Shown: piece after piece, positions 33,670-45,029 of the stretch
Numbering within the stretch: position 1 is the stretch's first letter
Layout of the letters: each line of letters opens with the position of its first letter
Origin: Locusta migratoria
Lineage: Eukaryota > Arthropoda > Insecta > Orthoptera > Acrididae
Direction of reading: 5' to 3'
Length of the DNA: 64,000 bases
NCBI GenBank assembly: GCA_026315105.1
Contig: CM048745.1
Span: 283,011,747 to 283,075,746, forward strand
Notes under the pieces: model-generated
What the model saw: only the letters and a program-made list of their open reading frames with translations
The model's database searches: none
Told to the model about the DNA's origin: nothing
Position numbers and translations under genes: made by a program

Positions 33670-35575
33670 CAGAGAGGGAAGGCATGTGCTGTCGCTTGAA
33701 GCGATAGGAGGGATAGCCAAGGTGTGGAAATGGGCAGTGCCGTGTTCCAGGATACCAGGCCTATGTTGGCAGAGTACTAAGTTGTGGCATGAATATCCAG
33801 TGATGAGGGAGGGCAGATGTTGCAGGCTTTCATCTCATCAAGAGCCTGGCCTGTAATTGCTCATTAAATGGAAGTGTGCCTGTATCTTCAACTTCAGCAT
33901 TGTTGATGGCAGCATGGCCGGCTTCTCAACAACGGGGACGTACTGTAAGACCGCACCCATATTTTCTACCACACAAAAGTTTAGGCAATTTGTGAGGCAT
34001 TTACCAAGAACTCATATGTCTTGTGATTGAAATAATAATGATCTTTTGAAATTAATTAGACATTCTTCATTCCATATCATTATTACCTGTGTAGGGTCCT
34101 ATCCTGTTGAGTGAAGTGAAAACCGAGTGTCACTACTAAAACAAAATAATTATTTCAAGTGCCAAGCCAGTAAAATTTAATTTTTCAAAGTTAATTTTCT
34201 TCATGTGATCTCTTTAATTTCGTGATGCAATAATAGACCAAAATTTAATGCAAGATTAACAATATAGCTTTCTTGTTACGGGATGCTGGCACAAATGAAA
34301 ACTTAAAGATAAAACTTAAAATGACTAGTATTAATTTTGTAATCTTTTGTAATGTTTTTGATTGTGTGTTCTCCTGATGGTTGTTTTGTATTTTGGCGCT
34401 GTTCCATTGCACTTTCTTTGACGAATTGTTTGGGAGTTCAATATTAATTTAAGTGCAAGTTAATCAAAGTTATTTGAAACGTTTTCCTCTTAACGAGGTA
34501 AAATGATACAGGTGAGTAAATGTTAATCTGAGGTGACATCAATTGTTGGGTGCATTAGGCCTACTTACCTCTAATCAAACAGTCAAAAAGATTTGTCACT
34601 GATTAGGTCTATTTACAAAATTTATTTTTACTTTAATTTTATTTAACGTCAGCAAATCACACTTCATTATTTTCGTAGAAAGACTACTGTGGAACTTGTA
34701 TGTCACAACCTTCTGTTGTGTTACACTTAACAAAGAAGTTAGTAACTCATTAATTTCATGTTCCACAGGTAGTGACCTACAGGGCTGGCGACTGTATTTA
34801 ACTGTTTCTAAATTAATTGCATTATCAATATTTGTGTAGATACTGTCTGTTCCATTTTCCTATGTACTTCAGTACATACGTGTTTGATGCTTATTGCTCT
34901 AACTTTCAACTGCTTCATTTCAATAGAGAGCAAAGTAGGATGAACAGATTATTTGTTTTGATAATTCATTGTGGCAACTCTTCCTTATTATCAATCTTTT
35001 TTAAGCATAATAATTCAGAAAATATAGCCTTATCCAAATTCTTTGTAGGCAACACTAATCACAGCACTTCAACAAATAATTAACCAGTAGGAGAAGGTGG
35101 TGTTACACATCTTTATCTCATGTATCGCTGCCTTCCCCCACTCCCCTCCCACAACCTGCCAAACCTCACCTACATCACTCAACACACTTTCACCCTAGTC
35201 GACCTGCTGAACTCCATCAAGGGGTCTTGTGTATTCAGCATAATGTATTGAAAAAAAAGGGGGGGGGGCAATGCACAGAAGCTAATGAGATTTTCATTCT
35301 TTTTGGTGTGCCAATCAACATTTCAGTGCCTCTTAAAGCTGGTAAGTTGTTACATTTCTTTCTGATTACTATTTAACATTATATTTACCACAGAATGGAT
35401 TTTTCAGCCATGATACTGCATGATCCTCACATTGAGTCACACAAAGAAATTGTCACTCAGAATTATGTAAATTAATAACATTGATTAATAACATGAGCTG
35501 ATAAATGTGAAGAACTTAACTGTATAAATTGATCTGTTATAAATTTTGTATCATAAAACCTATAAAGTATGAGTG
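33670..35575. other. Intron sequence without recognisable gene
   Basis: No domain in any open frame (an 88-codon frame at 34817 is low-complexity hydrophobic). Two short simple tracts occur, including G8 at 35262-35269. Nothing else seen. Confidence 0.5.
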
Positions 35576-35610
35576 TTATTTGGGGAAAGTAAGGAAGGAA
35601 GCAGTCTTAC

Positions 35611-35829
35611 CAGGATTGTCAGCTATAAATCTAATGACTGCATAACCTCTCATTGGAACAGATATAGTATCTTTAAGAGGTGCTGTTGTAAGATTTTTCT
35701 GTATTAAACCCTGTTCATTCATAGCTTGTACCCGTCCAACTGACACAGCTCCATCTAGAGGCTCCATAGCAACCACATGGAAAAGATATCCATGCATGTG
35801 GAAAGGATGGTCCTGATTTCTGATGACAC
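35611..35829 (-). CDS. Laccase-type multicopper oxidase, penultimate exon with HPFHMHG
   Basis: This exon carries HPFHMHG, the third copper-binding motif (HPxHxHG), which supplies ligands to the type 1, 2 and 3 copper sites. It then reads through LFHVVAMEPLDG and YAVIRFIADNPG, the last cupredoxin domain. The acceptor is ttcttaaag and the donor GTAAGA. It is again 219 bp with the split-codon phase on both sides. The final G of Pro-Gly joins GA of the exon at 22590 to make Gly. An intron of about 25.4 kb precedes it and one of about 13.0 kb follows. One difference from many relatives is Met rather than Leu in HPFHMHG. Confidence 0.92.
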
Positions 35830-36398
35830 CTTTAAGAAAAGAATAAGAAGTGTTCATAATTTAAGCAATTCCAAAAACCATATACATGTTAACAGCAGTT
35901 ACTTTAATGATTGACATCAATTAAAACAACAACTCGGTTTATATTAGTTGAGCCCAGATGTACAGATTGCTAAATTTGAATAATAACATGAACATTTGAA
36001 AGCTAGCGAGGTAATACCAAACATACAAAAAAATTATGTTTTAGTTGTAAATCTTCAAAAATAATCTAATCACATGGCATATAAAGAGTAACATATGAAA
36101 TAAGAAAATTTTGTGAACATGGCTTAATGTGTGATTTATCATTTACAAATGAATGCCGATGAAGGATTACAACAATATTTTGAAAGGAATAGAATAGATC
36201 ACTATTCACTACACAGACATCTCGATGAGTTACAGAAAGACACACATGAAAGGCTTCTCATTTTTTCACCTGTCTTGCATAGCTCTTTATATTGGTAAGA
36301 CTGCCAAGTAGTTGTCCTTTAAAATGAATGACCACAGCCAAACTTGACGAAAAACTAGGTATACCACCCGTGGCATAGCATCTCATCCTGAGAAGAAG

Positions 36399-36494
36399 GA
36401 TGAAAAAATGGCACTAGCTTTCAGAACAGGGTTCCTTCATCACTCCTACCTGATGAAGGAATCCTGTTCTGAAAGCTAGTGCTATTTTTTCATC
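36399..36494. repeat. Long hairpin, 44-bp arms
   Basis: gatgaaaaaatggcactagc at 36399 is the start of a 44-bp arm (to 36442). An 8-bp loop (ctcctacc) and a reverse-complement arm at 36451-36494 follow, with about three mismatches. It resembles the centre of foldback MITEs of the kind at 58453 and 59563 (shared tgatgaagg and gaaagct). Confidence 0.85.
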
Positions 36495-36620
36495 ATTTTT
36501 GTTCTTTGTGGGACTATCAGCAGTGCAGCACTAAGGTAAGTATTGTCCAGCCAATCTATCTCTTTTTAAGAATAATATTTCCTGTATATTCCTTATTTAT
36601 GCGTTTGTGTATCCGATTTT

Positions 36621-36642
36621 TCTCCCCCCCCCCCCCCCCCCC
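36621..36642 (+). repeat. Poly-C tract
   Basis: About 20 consecutive C residues, followed by cttcctccc, in the laccase intron. Confidence 0.9.
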
Positions 36643-37698
36643 TTCCTCCCACCATTTATTCCTAGAATAATCTCCTTCAATTTATCTAATACTTACATGC
36701 TACACAAGGCAGCATAACACTCATCCCCACCACTGTCTTTCTTACTTTATGTGTGCCCTTCTCTCATATCCTATCACAAAGTGGTACTTGGAAAGTAACA
36801 GCCAGAGATGACAGTTGTGTGCCTTTGCAATTGTATGAATGAGAGTATTTTCTGATGAAGGCTGTCAGCAAAAGATAAATTGCATGTTTTCTAGTGTCTG
36901 TTTTTACTCGTACTTGTCTGTTGCAACTTGGCGAACATCTTTCCAGTGAACTGCAAACTGTCCTAATTACTGTATATTGTTGAATTAAAACCTGGACTTT
37001 CCATTGTTAATTTGAACTAAGTAAAATTACAAAGAAAACTGCTACTAAGAAATAAAGCTGATGTTTTCTTATTTATATTAAATATTTAGCTTAATATTTA
37101 CTTGATTAATATGGTATACTTGAAAGAAAATAGTTCCCTACAGAATCATGTTTATGATACATTACTACTTGTTATGCAGCTTGTAATAGGACTAGCCCCC
37201 TTATGCTAAACTCAACTTGTCAATTCTGTCTGTGCAGGAGCGATTACTGAAGTTGAGCATACCATCACTATCTCTATTGAATCGTATTTTGTCGATTTAC
37301 ATTTCATGACATTTACTTCAGAACTCAATGTTAGGTATGGTATTCTGTGATGTGAGGTGATGATTGTGGAAGTGAATGAGAGTGGTGTTGTGGTTTATAG
37401 ATGAGCTAATTGACATTAATTATCAATACTAATGATGAGACAATTATTACTCAGGCTGAACAATTATTGTGTATAAATGTTAAAAAAGTGATTGAAATAT
37501 CAGCAATAATATAAATTGAGACCCTTATTCATTTCAATATTGACAGGCAGGACTGAAATTGTTAGTTAGTAAACTCCATAATTAAATTGGCAAAGTGTTC
37601 TACAGAGTTCTATTTTGTTTTAATAAATAAAAATGACAGTTTGTAAGGCAACATGGACAGAATATGTAAATTCTTCAGTTTCTCCCAGCGTATTTGAC

Positions 37699-37785
37699 AA
37701 TCAAAATATCCACGGGTGTACTGCCGGTCTATAGTGTCCAACGGGCACACTATAGACCGGCAGTACACCCGTGAATATTTTGATT
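37699..37785. repeat. Near-perfect hairpin, 39-bp arms, 9-bp loop
   Basis: Arms 37699-37737 and 37747-37785 are reverse complements with a single C/T difference. They contain cacgggtgtactgccggtct, and the loop is ccaacgggc. The DNA is a single hairpin with no interior, flanked by AT-rich intron. Confidence 0.92.
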
Positions 37786-38429
37786 AGAATATGTAAAGTT
37801 GAGGTGAATAAAGACTTACTGAAGTGATTCAAGTTTCAGAGAGACTGTATTAACTGAAGTGTTCTAGAGATGGGATGAGTAGTCCCTTTTACAGAACCGT
37901 TCATTTCGGAGTAGTCCTTCTTACTAAACTAGTTCAGATGAACTAGATCATTCACTTTATTTTCAGAAAAAAACTTTCACCCGTTATTTCACCCCCTTAC
38001 AAGTTGAATTTCTAAAATATTTGAAATACATAACCTTTAATGTCTCATTTAAAAAAATCATAAACTAATTTTCTTGGTTCTAGATCAGGATTTCCGTATT
38101 ATTTTTAATGAAATTCAGGACACTATCCAAAACAATGAACAAAAATTCAGGACAAATGCATAGAAATCAGAACACATTGGAAAGAATATCAATATAGGCA
38201 AAACAATACTGGTAATTTATTTTTACATGATATACTGTATCACTGATGATTAACAAAAGTTACAGGCATACAGTTTTGATTACAGAAATTGCACGTATTT
38301 TGCACTAATGTTGATGCCATATACTCACTGGTACTTTAGGGGTATTTTTTAGTGCTGTAAAATAGTGATCGAATTGTAGAAGCCTGTATGAGGAAGCCTA
38401 ACATACATGATTTTTATCACTGTCAGAGC

Positions 38430-38875
38430 TTTTACTGTTTCTAAATTGAGTCTTTTTTTCCATCTGTCCACAAAGATTTAATTATTGAGAACACTCTTTC
38501 AATAGATGTATTAAAACCTGAAATAGCAAATAAAAATTCAACTAAGATACTAATATGTTTTAGAGACATGCATTCATAATGAAAATGAGAAAAAAATTCC
38601 TGCTATTTTTCACTAACATCTGATTTAATATTGCAGTCCAGCAGTTTTATTTCACAGAATTTACTACCACAACAGTACTCATCAAATAATTCTCTCTCAT
38701 CCATAGTGAAGTTCAGAATACTAGATTGTATAAAACTGTACAAGTGTTGAACACTAATCCAGCTGAGAGTTTTATTCAGGACAATCCACTCCATTGGCTG
38801 AAGAGGTTCCAAAAATAGCTCACACCATTCATGAATATATCGTAAGTATGCATCGTAGAAAGGTTTAATGATAGT
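38430..38875 (-). pseudogene. hAT-like transposase relic, 3' part
   Basis: Reading leftward from 38875: IKPFYDAYLRYIHEWCELF, then MEWIVLNKTLSWISVQHLY and FDEYCCGSKFCEIK. Further on, with frame changes, comes SIERVFSIIKSLWTDGKK. The last resembles the C-terminal dimerisation motif of hAT-family transposases (ERVFSxMxxLWTDxR). The frame is cut at 38875 by the Gypsy insertion and appears to continue at 48965-49235. Confidence 0.65.
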
Positions 38876-38949
38876 TGAGGGGATAGGTGCAGTTCAGTTA
38901 TGAATGCGGTATCCACTCTTAATACATTTATTACTCTATATCAGTACAG
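38876..38949 (-). repeat. Gypsy 3' LTR, distal piece
   Basis: 74 bp matching the 48777-48850 end of the other LTR (ggggataggtgcagttcagt). It is separated from its partner at 42233-42346 by the RTE-like insertion. Confidence 0.88.
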
Positions 38950-39164
38950 ACCACTCCCATGAACCACAGACATTGCCGAGGTGGGGTGGCTTGTGTGCCT
39001 CAACGATACAGATAGCCGTACTGTAGGTGCAACTACAGCGGAGGGGTATCTGTAGAGAGGCCAGACAAACGTGTGGTTCCTGAAGAGGGGCAGCAGCCTT
39101 TTCAGTAGTTACAGGGGCAACAGTCTGGATGATTGACTGAGCTGGCCTTGTAACATCAGCTAAT

Positions 39165-40248
39165 GTGGCTTTGCCACACAGCTACTGCGAACGGCTGAAA
39201 GCAAGGGGAAACTACAGCCGTTACCTTTCCCGAGGACATGCAGCTCTACTGTATGAACATATGATGATGGCATCCTCTCGGGTAAAATATTCCGGAGGTA
39301 AAATAGTCCCCCATTCGGATCTCCGGGCGGGGACTACTCAGGAGGATGTGATCATCAGGAAAGACAATACTGGCATTCTACAGGCCGGAGCGTGGAATGT
39401 TAGATCCCTTAATAGAGTAGGAAAATTAGAAAATTTAAAAAGGGAAATGGATAGGTTGACATTAGATATAGTGGGGATTAGTGAAGTTTGGTGGCAGGAT
39501 GAACAGGATTTCTGGTCAGGTGAGTACAGGATTATAAATACAAAATCAATTGGGGGTATCACAGGAGTACGATTGATAATGAATAAGAAAAGAGGAATGT
39601 GGGTAAACTACTATGAGCAGCACAGTGATCGCATTATCATTGTCAAGATACATACGAAGCCAACACCGACGACAGTAGTACAGGTTTATATGCAAACTAG
39701 CTCTGCCGATGATGAGATCGAAGAAATATATGAGGAGATAAAGGAAATTATTCAGACAATTAAGGGAGAGGAAAACTTAATTGTTATGGGGGACTGGAAT
39801 TTGGTAGTAGGAAAAGGAAGGGAAGGGAAGATAGTAGGTTAATATGGTCTGGGCAAAAGGAATAAAAGAGGAAGCCGACTGGTAGAATTTTGCACGGAAG
39901 ATAATTTAGTTATAACAAACACCTGGTTCAAGAATCACAAAAGAAGGTTGTATACGTGGAAGAGACCAGGAGACACCGGGAGTGCAGATAGATTTTATAA
40001 TGGTAAGACATAGATTTCGGAACCAGGTTTTACAGTGTAAGACATACCCAGGGGCAGATATAGACTCTGGCCATAACTTGTTGGTTATGAACTGTAGGCT
40101 GAAACTGAAGAAACTACAAAAAGGTAGGAAAATAAGGAGATGGGACCTGTATAAATTGAAGGAACCTGAGGTTCTTAAGAATTTCAGAGGGAGCTTTAGG
40201 CAACAATTGACAGAAACAGGGGAAAATAAAACAGTAGAGGAGAGATGA
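39165..40248 (+). pseudogene. RTE-like LINE endonuclease region
   Basis: 39165-39842 is open (225 codons): GAWNVRSLNRVGKLENLK and IVGISEVWWQDEQDFW (catalytic Asn and Glu of the AP-like endonuclease), then VMGDWNLVVGK (Asp/Asn, but WN in place of the usual FNA/WNA). A stop at 39840 and a frameshift before 39982 break it. The next segment has VRHRFRNQVLQCKTYPGADI and DSGHNLLV; the final His of GxDxxSDHxLV reads as GHN. Confidence 0.85.
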
Positions 40249-40252
40249 AATA

Positions 40253-42200
40253 GTGAAGGTAGCAGAGGACAAAATAGGTAGGAATGCAAGACCTACAAAA
40301 AATCCTTGGGTATCACAGGAGATACTAAATTTAATTGATGAAAGGAGAAAATATAAAAATGCAGTAAATGAAACAGGAAAAATGGAGTACGGACGACTAA
40401 GAAATGAGATTGACAGGAAGTGCAAAATGGCTAAGCAGGAGTGGCTAGAAGGCAAATGCAAGGATGTAGAAGAATGTATAAATAGGGGAAAAATAGATAC
40501 AGCCTACAGGAAAATAAAAGAAACATTTGGAGATAAGAAAAACAGCTCTGTGAATATCAAGGACACTGATGGAAAACCAGTTCTCAGCAAAGAAGGGAAA
40601 GCTGAAAGGTGGAAAGAGTATATAGAGGGGCTCTACAAAGAAATGCACTTCGAGACAATATTGTAGGAAGGGAAGAGGATGTAGATGAAGATGAAATAAG
40701 AGATACTCGACTGAGAGAAGAATTTGACAGAGCCCTGAAAGACCTAAGTCGAAATAAGGCCCCTGGAGTAGATGATATTTCCTCAGAGCTACTGAAGTCT
40801 CTGGGAGAACCAGCCATGACAAACCTGTTTCACCTGGTGTGTAAGATGTATGAGACAGGCGAAGTACCCTCAGACTTTAAGAAAAATGTTATAATCCCCA
40901 TTCCAAAGAAACCAGGTGCAGACAGGTGTGAAAACTACAGAACCATCAGTTTAATAAGTCATGGTTGCAAAATATTAACACGAATTATATACAGAAGGAC
41001 GGAAAAACTGGTAGAAGCCGACCTCGGGGAAGATCAGTTTGGGTTCAGGAGAAATGTAGGAACTTGGGTGGCAATACTCACTTTATGGCTTATCCTAGAA
41101 GATAGATTAAGAAAAGGCAAACCTACATTTCTAGCTTTTGTAGATTTGGAGAAGGCTTTTGACAATGTTGATTGGAATAAACTCTTTCAAGTTCTGAAGC
41201 AAGCAGGAGTAAAATATATGGAGCGTAAGGTTATTTACAACTTGTACAAAAACCAGACAGTGGTTGTCAGAGTTGAAGAGCATGAAAGGGATGCAGTGGT
41301 TGGAAGGGAGTAAAACAGGGTTGTAGTCTTTCTCCATTGTTATTCAATTTGTACATTGAGCAAACTATAAAGGAAAGCAAGGAAAAATTTGGAGAAGGAA
41401 TTAAAGTTCAGGGTGAAGAATTAAAAACATTGCGTTTTGCCGACGACATAGTAATTATGTCAGATACAGCAAAGCACCTGGAAGAGCAATTGAATGGAAT
41501 GGACAGTGTGCTGAAAGGTGCATATAAGATGAACATTAACAAGAGTAAAACTAGGGTAATGGAGTGCAGTGTAAGAAAATCAGGTGATGCTGAAGGAATT
41601 AGATTGGGAAACGAAGCAATAAAGGAGGTAGATGAGTTTTGTTACTTGGGCAGTAAAATAACAAATGATGGTCACAGTACAGAGAATATAAAGTGCAGAA
41701 TGGCAATGGGTAGAAAAGCGTTTTTGAAAAAGAGAAATTTGTTAACATTGAATATTGATTTAAGCCTAAGGAAGTCCTTTCTGAAGGCATTTGTATGGAG
41801 TGTGGCCTTGTATGGAAGTGAGACATGGACGATAAACAGTGCAGACAGGAAGAGGATTGAGGCTTTTGAAATATGGTGCTACAGAAGAATGCTGAAGATT
41901 AGGTGGGTGGATCGCGTAACTAATGAGGAGGTACTGAACAGAATTGGGGAGAAAAGAAATTTCTGGCGCACCTTGACTAAAAGAAGGGATAGATTGGTAG
42001 GACACATTCTTAGACATCAAGGAATCGTGAATTTAGCATTAGAGGGAAGTGTGTGGGGTAAAAATCGCAGAGGAAGACCAAGAGATGGATACAGTAAGCA
42101 GATTAAGACCGATGTAGGTTGCCGTTCTTATGTGGAGATGAAGAGGCTTGCTCAGGATAGGGTATTATGGAGAGCTGCATCAAACCAGTCTCCGGACTGA
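40253..42200 (+). pseudogene. RTE-like LINE reverse transcriptase
   Basis: Segments 40253-40666, 40609-41313 and 41337-42200 (three frames). Visible motifs are NKAPGVDDISSELLKSLGEP, VIIPIPKKPGADRCENYRTI, DQFGFRRNVGT, AFVDLEKAFDNVDW, the catalytic LRFADDIVIMSD, VDEFCYLGSKITNDG and SVALYGSETWTINSADRKRI. The stop between 41313 and 41337 lies in the region usually reading GVRQGCxLSPxLFN, and here CSLSPLLFNLYIE is recovered only after a frameshift. The catalytic residues themselves are intact. Confidence 0.9.
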
Positions 42201-42222
42201 AGACCACAACAACAACAACAAC

Positions 42223-42346
42223 ATCAGTACAGAATATGTAAACACTTCAGATACAAGAGACCGACTACCGGAAGTCCCAGGCAGTCCCAAAGAACGTCCA
42301 CCAAAGATAATAATACGCGGCTGTTGATCAAGGGATCGATGCCACA
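42223..42346 (-). repeat. Gypsy 3' LTR, proximal piece
   Basis: Starts with the duplicated target atcagtacag (42223-42232) and continues with cacttcagatacaagagacc to gatgccaca, matching 48840-48964 of the intact LTR. Confidence 0.88.
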
Positions 42347-42348
42347 TA

Positions 42349-42364
42349 GCTCACCCCCCTCCCG
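42349..42364 (-). promoter_or_regulatory. Gypsy polypurine tract
   Basis: Purine-rich gcgggaggggggtgag on the - strand immediately before the 3' LTR, the expected position of the plus-strand primer. Confidence 0.75.
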
Positions 42365-43080
42365 CTGAGTGGAGTATCTCCTTGAGGGGGGCGGGGGGTG
42401 ATAATGTCCCAAAAACACCACACTAAGTTCTTCGGTGTTGTCAGGCACAAGCCAACACGATGGTGAATGGGGGGCGAACCCCTGTACATCGATGACAAAG
42501 TCGGCGAGGTGTACCGACTAATGAAGACACTGACTGGTGGCAGATGCAGGCCAACGTCAGTGGGAACATGCAGGAACACTTTACCATTCAGATGCACAAA
42601 GGCATGAATGTTACCACTTGCAGCACTTTTTGATAGGCGAAACCTTTGCACCACACGCAGAGAAGCAAACCGTCCCGTCTCATTGTCACATGCAATGCAC
42701 ACAAAAGCAGTCGAGCCATCGACTAACACCAAGAGCTTATGGATGTCGTCAGGGTGGACAAAAGTATATAGCTCGATAGTGGGCACTGCAGATGAATTTG
42801 CATGTTTGCAAGTGGGAGTAGGAAACATAGCAGGGCTGAGAGCCAGGCGAGGAAGGGGTGGCTGACGGACAAAGGAGGTGGTGCGGGCGACGGCCCTGGG
42901 CAAACATCTGATGGCCGCGGGAGCATGGCCCGGTACCGGGTGGAGATGCGAGGGCTTGAAGCATGGGAGGGGTTACTGTTGCAGGACGAAGGGATGCCTA
43001 CAGTAGGCCCTAGAGAGTGATCAGCTCGACTTTGGGGGCTGCAAGGGAAAAAAAAAACTCTAAATGACTGACCGCTCAAA
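42365..43080 (-). other. Gypsy region between integrase and polypurine tract
   Basis: Proline/serine-rich frames (for example 43157-42723) and a 191-codon open frame (42903-42328) with a patch ELYTFVHPDDIHKLLVLVDG. I do not recognise a domain. It may be the polyprotein tail or chance open frames. Confidence 0.4.
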
Positions 43081-44425
43081 TTAGAGCTGAGGAGCGAAGA
43101 AGCAGTGCTTGAGGGTTGAGCACACCAAAAAGGACTCGGTGCCCAAATATGTGGCACGAGGGGGTGACTGGCTACTCGAAGCCAGAGTGGCCGGAGAAGC
43201 AGTACTCAAATGATGAGTACACTGATAACAGTCTGTGCCCAATTGTGTGGCATGATAAGGGAACTGGCCGCTTGATGGAGGAGAGGCATGAGAGGAAGGC
43301 TCGATGAAGGCTGGCTTGACACAGTTGAGAGAAACGGTAATGACAGAGTTCTTCACCGGAATGTCCATGGTGTTTTTGGAGCAGCTGGCAACGCCGTAAG
43401 GGGCGGTCTAAGGAGGCATGAGAGGGGCCTTAATGGTGTCGTCGCAGAGAAAAACATGCTCACACTTTTCTAGCTCATGGGGCATGTACAAGCCCAGATG
43501 AGTGTGCACTGCCGGAGTTTTTGCAATGTGTGCGTACCCAAACTACCAAAGAAGGGAGCTCAGAGGGTGTTGTCTGTGGGGAAGGAGAAACTAGCTCACC
43601 AGGAAGCCCAAGAGGTTGTCCATAAACAAACTCCACCACTCATAAGATCTTCTTTATAAGCTGAGTGTAGGCCGAGAAGCATCCAAGGTAATTCCCCAGT
43701 CCACAAGGGACCATGACATTGAAGAGCGGTTTTTAAGGTGCGATGCCAGCACTCGACTAGCCCATTACTGGGGGTGATAAGCGGTAGTGTGTATTTTTGT
43801 GATACCCCAAAGGGTTCATAATTTGGAAAACATGGCCAATTCAAATTTCCAACCCTGGTCGGTTGTGGGGAACACAGGGGAACCAAAGCGGGAGACCCAA
43901 GCGCCCAAAAAGGCACGTGAAACGGTGTCTGAAGTAATGTTCGGTATGGGAAAAGATTCTGCCCAGCGAGTAGTCCTGTCGATAGCTGTGATCAGATAGC
44001 GGAACCCTTCAGACTGTGGGAGGGAACCATCCAAATCTACATCGATATGTCAGAATCGGCCTGGCGATTTCAAAAATTTACCCAAAGGTGGGAAGTATGG
44101 CGAGATACTTTGTTTTGCTGGCAAGGAACACACACGCGGGCCCATTACTGTCAATCACGGTGCATGTCACTCCACACAAAACGTTCAGACAAAGGCGTGT
44201 CAATGCCTTAACACCCAGGTGAGCCAAACCATGAAGTTTCTCAAACACAAGATGTTGTAACCTTTTAGGGATGAAGGGGCGAAGTGTGCCTTTAGAACTG
44301 TCACACCAGACTTCACCAGAAACTCCCTGAAAGGTTGTCTTCACAGGTCGAAGAGAAGAAGATTTGTCTGATAACAGCTGTAAAGTGTCTGGATCAGCCG
44401 ATTGTAGCCTGGCTAAGTCCGACAA
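43081..44425 (-). pseudogene. Gypsy integrase, degraded
   Basis: The zinc-binding region at 44425-44078 has LHGLAHLGVKALTRL. The core at 44034-43816 has GFRYLITAIDRTTRWAESFP (first Asp) and SRFGSPVFPTTDQGWKFE (second Asp). GLVECWHRTLK near 43800 is the Glu motif (normally GxVExxHRxLK). A C-terminal phrase at about 43330, SVITVSLNCVKPAFIEPS, matches the VSVDRLKPAFI end. Confidence 0.85.
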
Positions 44426-44490
44426 GTCTGTCAGGCTAGATAATGCGCTGACATGGAATAGGAAATCAGCAACAACATTATTTGCCCCTT

Positions 44491-44950
44491 TTATGTACCG
44501 AATGTTGTTTGTAAACTGCAGAATGTAATCAATGTGATGAAAACAACAAGGCGGGGGACAGACGGAGGGTTTTTAATATTCGACACCAAGGGTTTATGGT
44601 CTGTCAGAATGTAGAAGACCCTACCCTCCAAATCAGTTTTGAAATGCTTGATGGCCTTGTAGATGGAAAGCAATTCCCTATCGAAGGCGAGTATTTTTTC
44701 TGGGCTGAGTTAAATTTCTGAGAAAAGAACTGAAGCAGAGTGGTGACGTCTGACTGAGCATGCCATTGACAGCATTGTCACTTGCGTCGGTCATAATAAA
44801 CAGTGTGGCATCAGCACGTGGGTGAGCGATGGTAACAGCTGAGGTGAGTACCTGTTCCAACTCGTTGAAGGCCTTCTCCATAATAGGCATCCAAGGAATA
44901 GCACAATTACCTGATGTTTTACGGCCAGCAAGAGCGTCAGTGAGCAGGGC
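44491..44950 (-). pseudogene. Gypsy RNase H, degraded
   Basis: 44890-44678 has ATLFIMTDASDNAVNGMLSQ (first Asp). FSRNLTQPRKNT is split by a frameshift. 44673-44491 has LLSIYKAIKHFKTDLEGRVF and ILTDHKPLV (Asp of the TDHKPL motif). Confidence 0.85.
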
Positions 44951-45029
44951 CTGAACGTCCGAAGCAGAAGGCAGATGCTTGCAGTAATACTTAATGGTCC
45001 CGAAAAAGCAACATTTTTTATTTTATTTT

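Larger units (their letters stand above)
22591..35610 (-). other. Laccase last intron, about 13.0 kb
   Basis: Bounded by GTAAGA at its 5' end (35610) and ctcttttcag at its 3' end (22591). It contains a MITE (23391-23610), a Penelope-like relic, a diverged tandem repeat and the TTAA-flanked transposon that holds a LINE. Elsewhere (22591-23390, 23611-24110, 25331-27250, 33670-35600) it is AT-rich sequence with no gene I can support. Confidence 0.85.
38950..42222 (+). mobile_element. RTE-like LINE inserted in the Gypsy 3' LTR
   Basis: About 3.27 kb. The 5' region (38950-39164) starts accactcccatgaaccacag. The 3' end is accacaacaacaacaacaac, a short tandem-repeat tail typical of RTE-type LINEs. 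The target duplication atcagtacag is at 38940-38949 and 42223-42232. Both ends are present, so the insertion is apparently full length. The single long ORF is broken into five segments. Confidence 0.92.

Noticed and set aside
39165..39842. Host endonuclease/phosphatase-domain gene
   Set aside because: It is the endonuclease of the RTE-like LINE; the reverse transcriptase follows, and a target duplication encloses both.
42328..43157. Host gene in the long - strand frames between integrase and LTR
   Set aside because: It lies inside the Gypsy element, is proline-rich without a domain, and overlaps the polypurine tract end.
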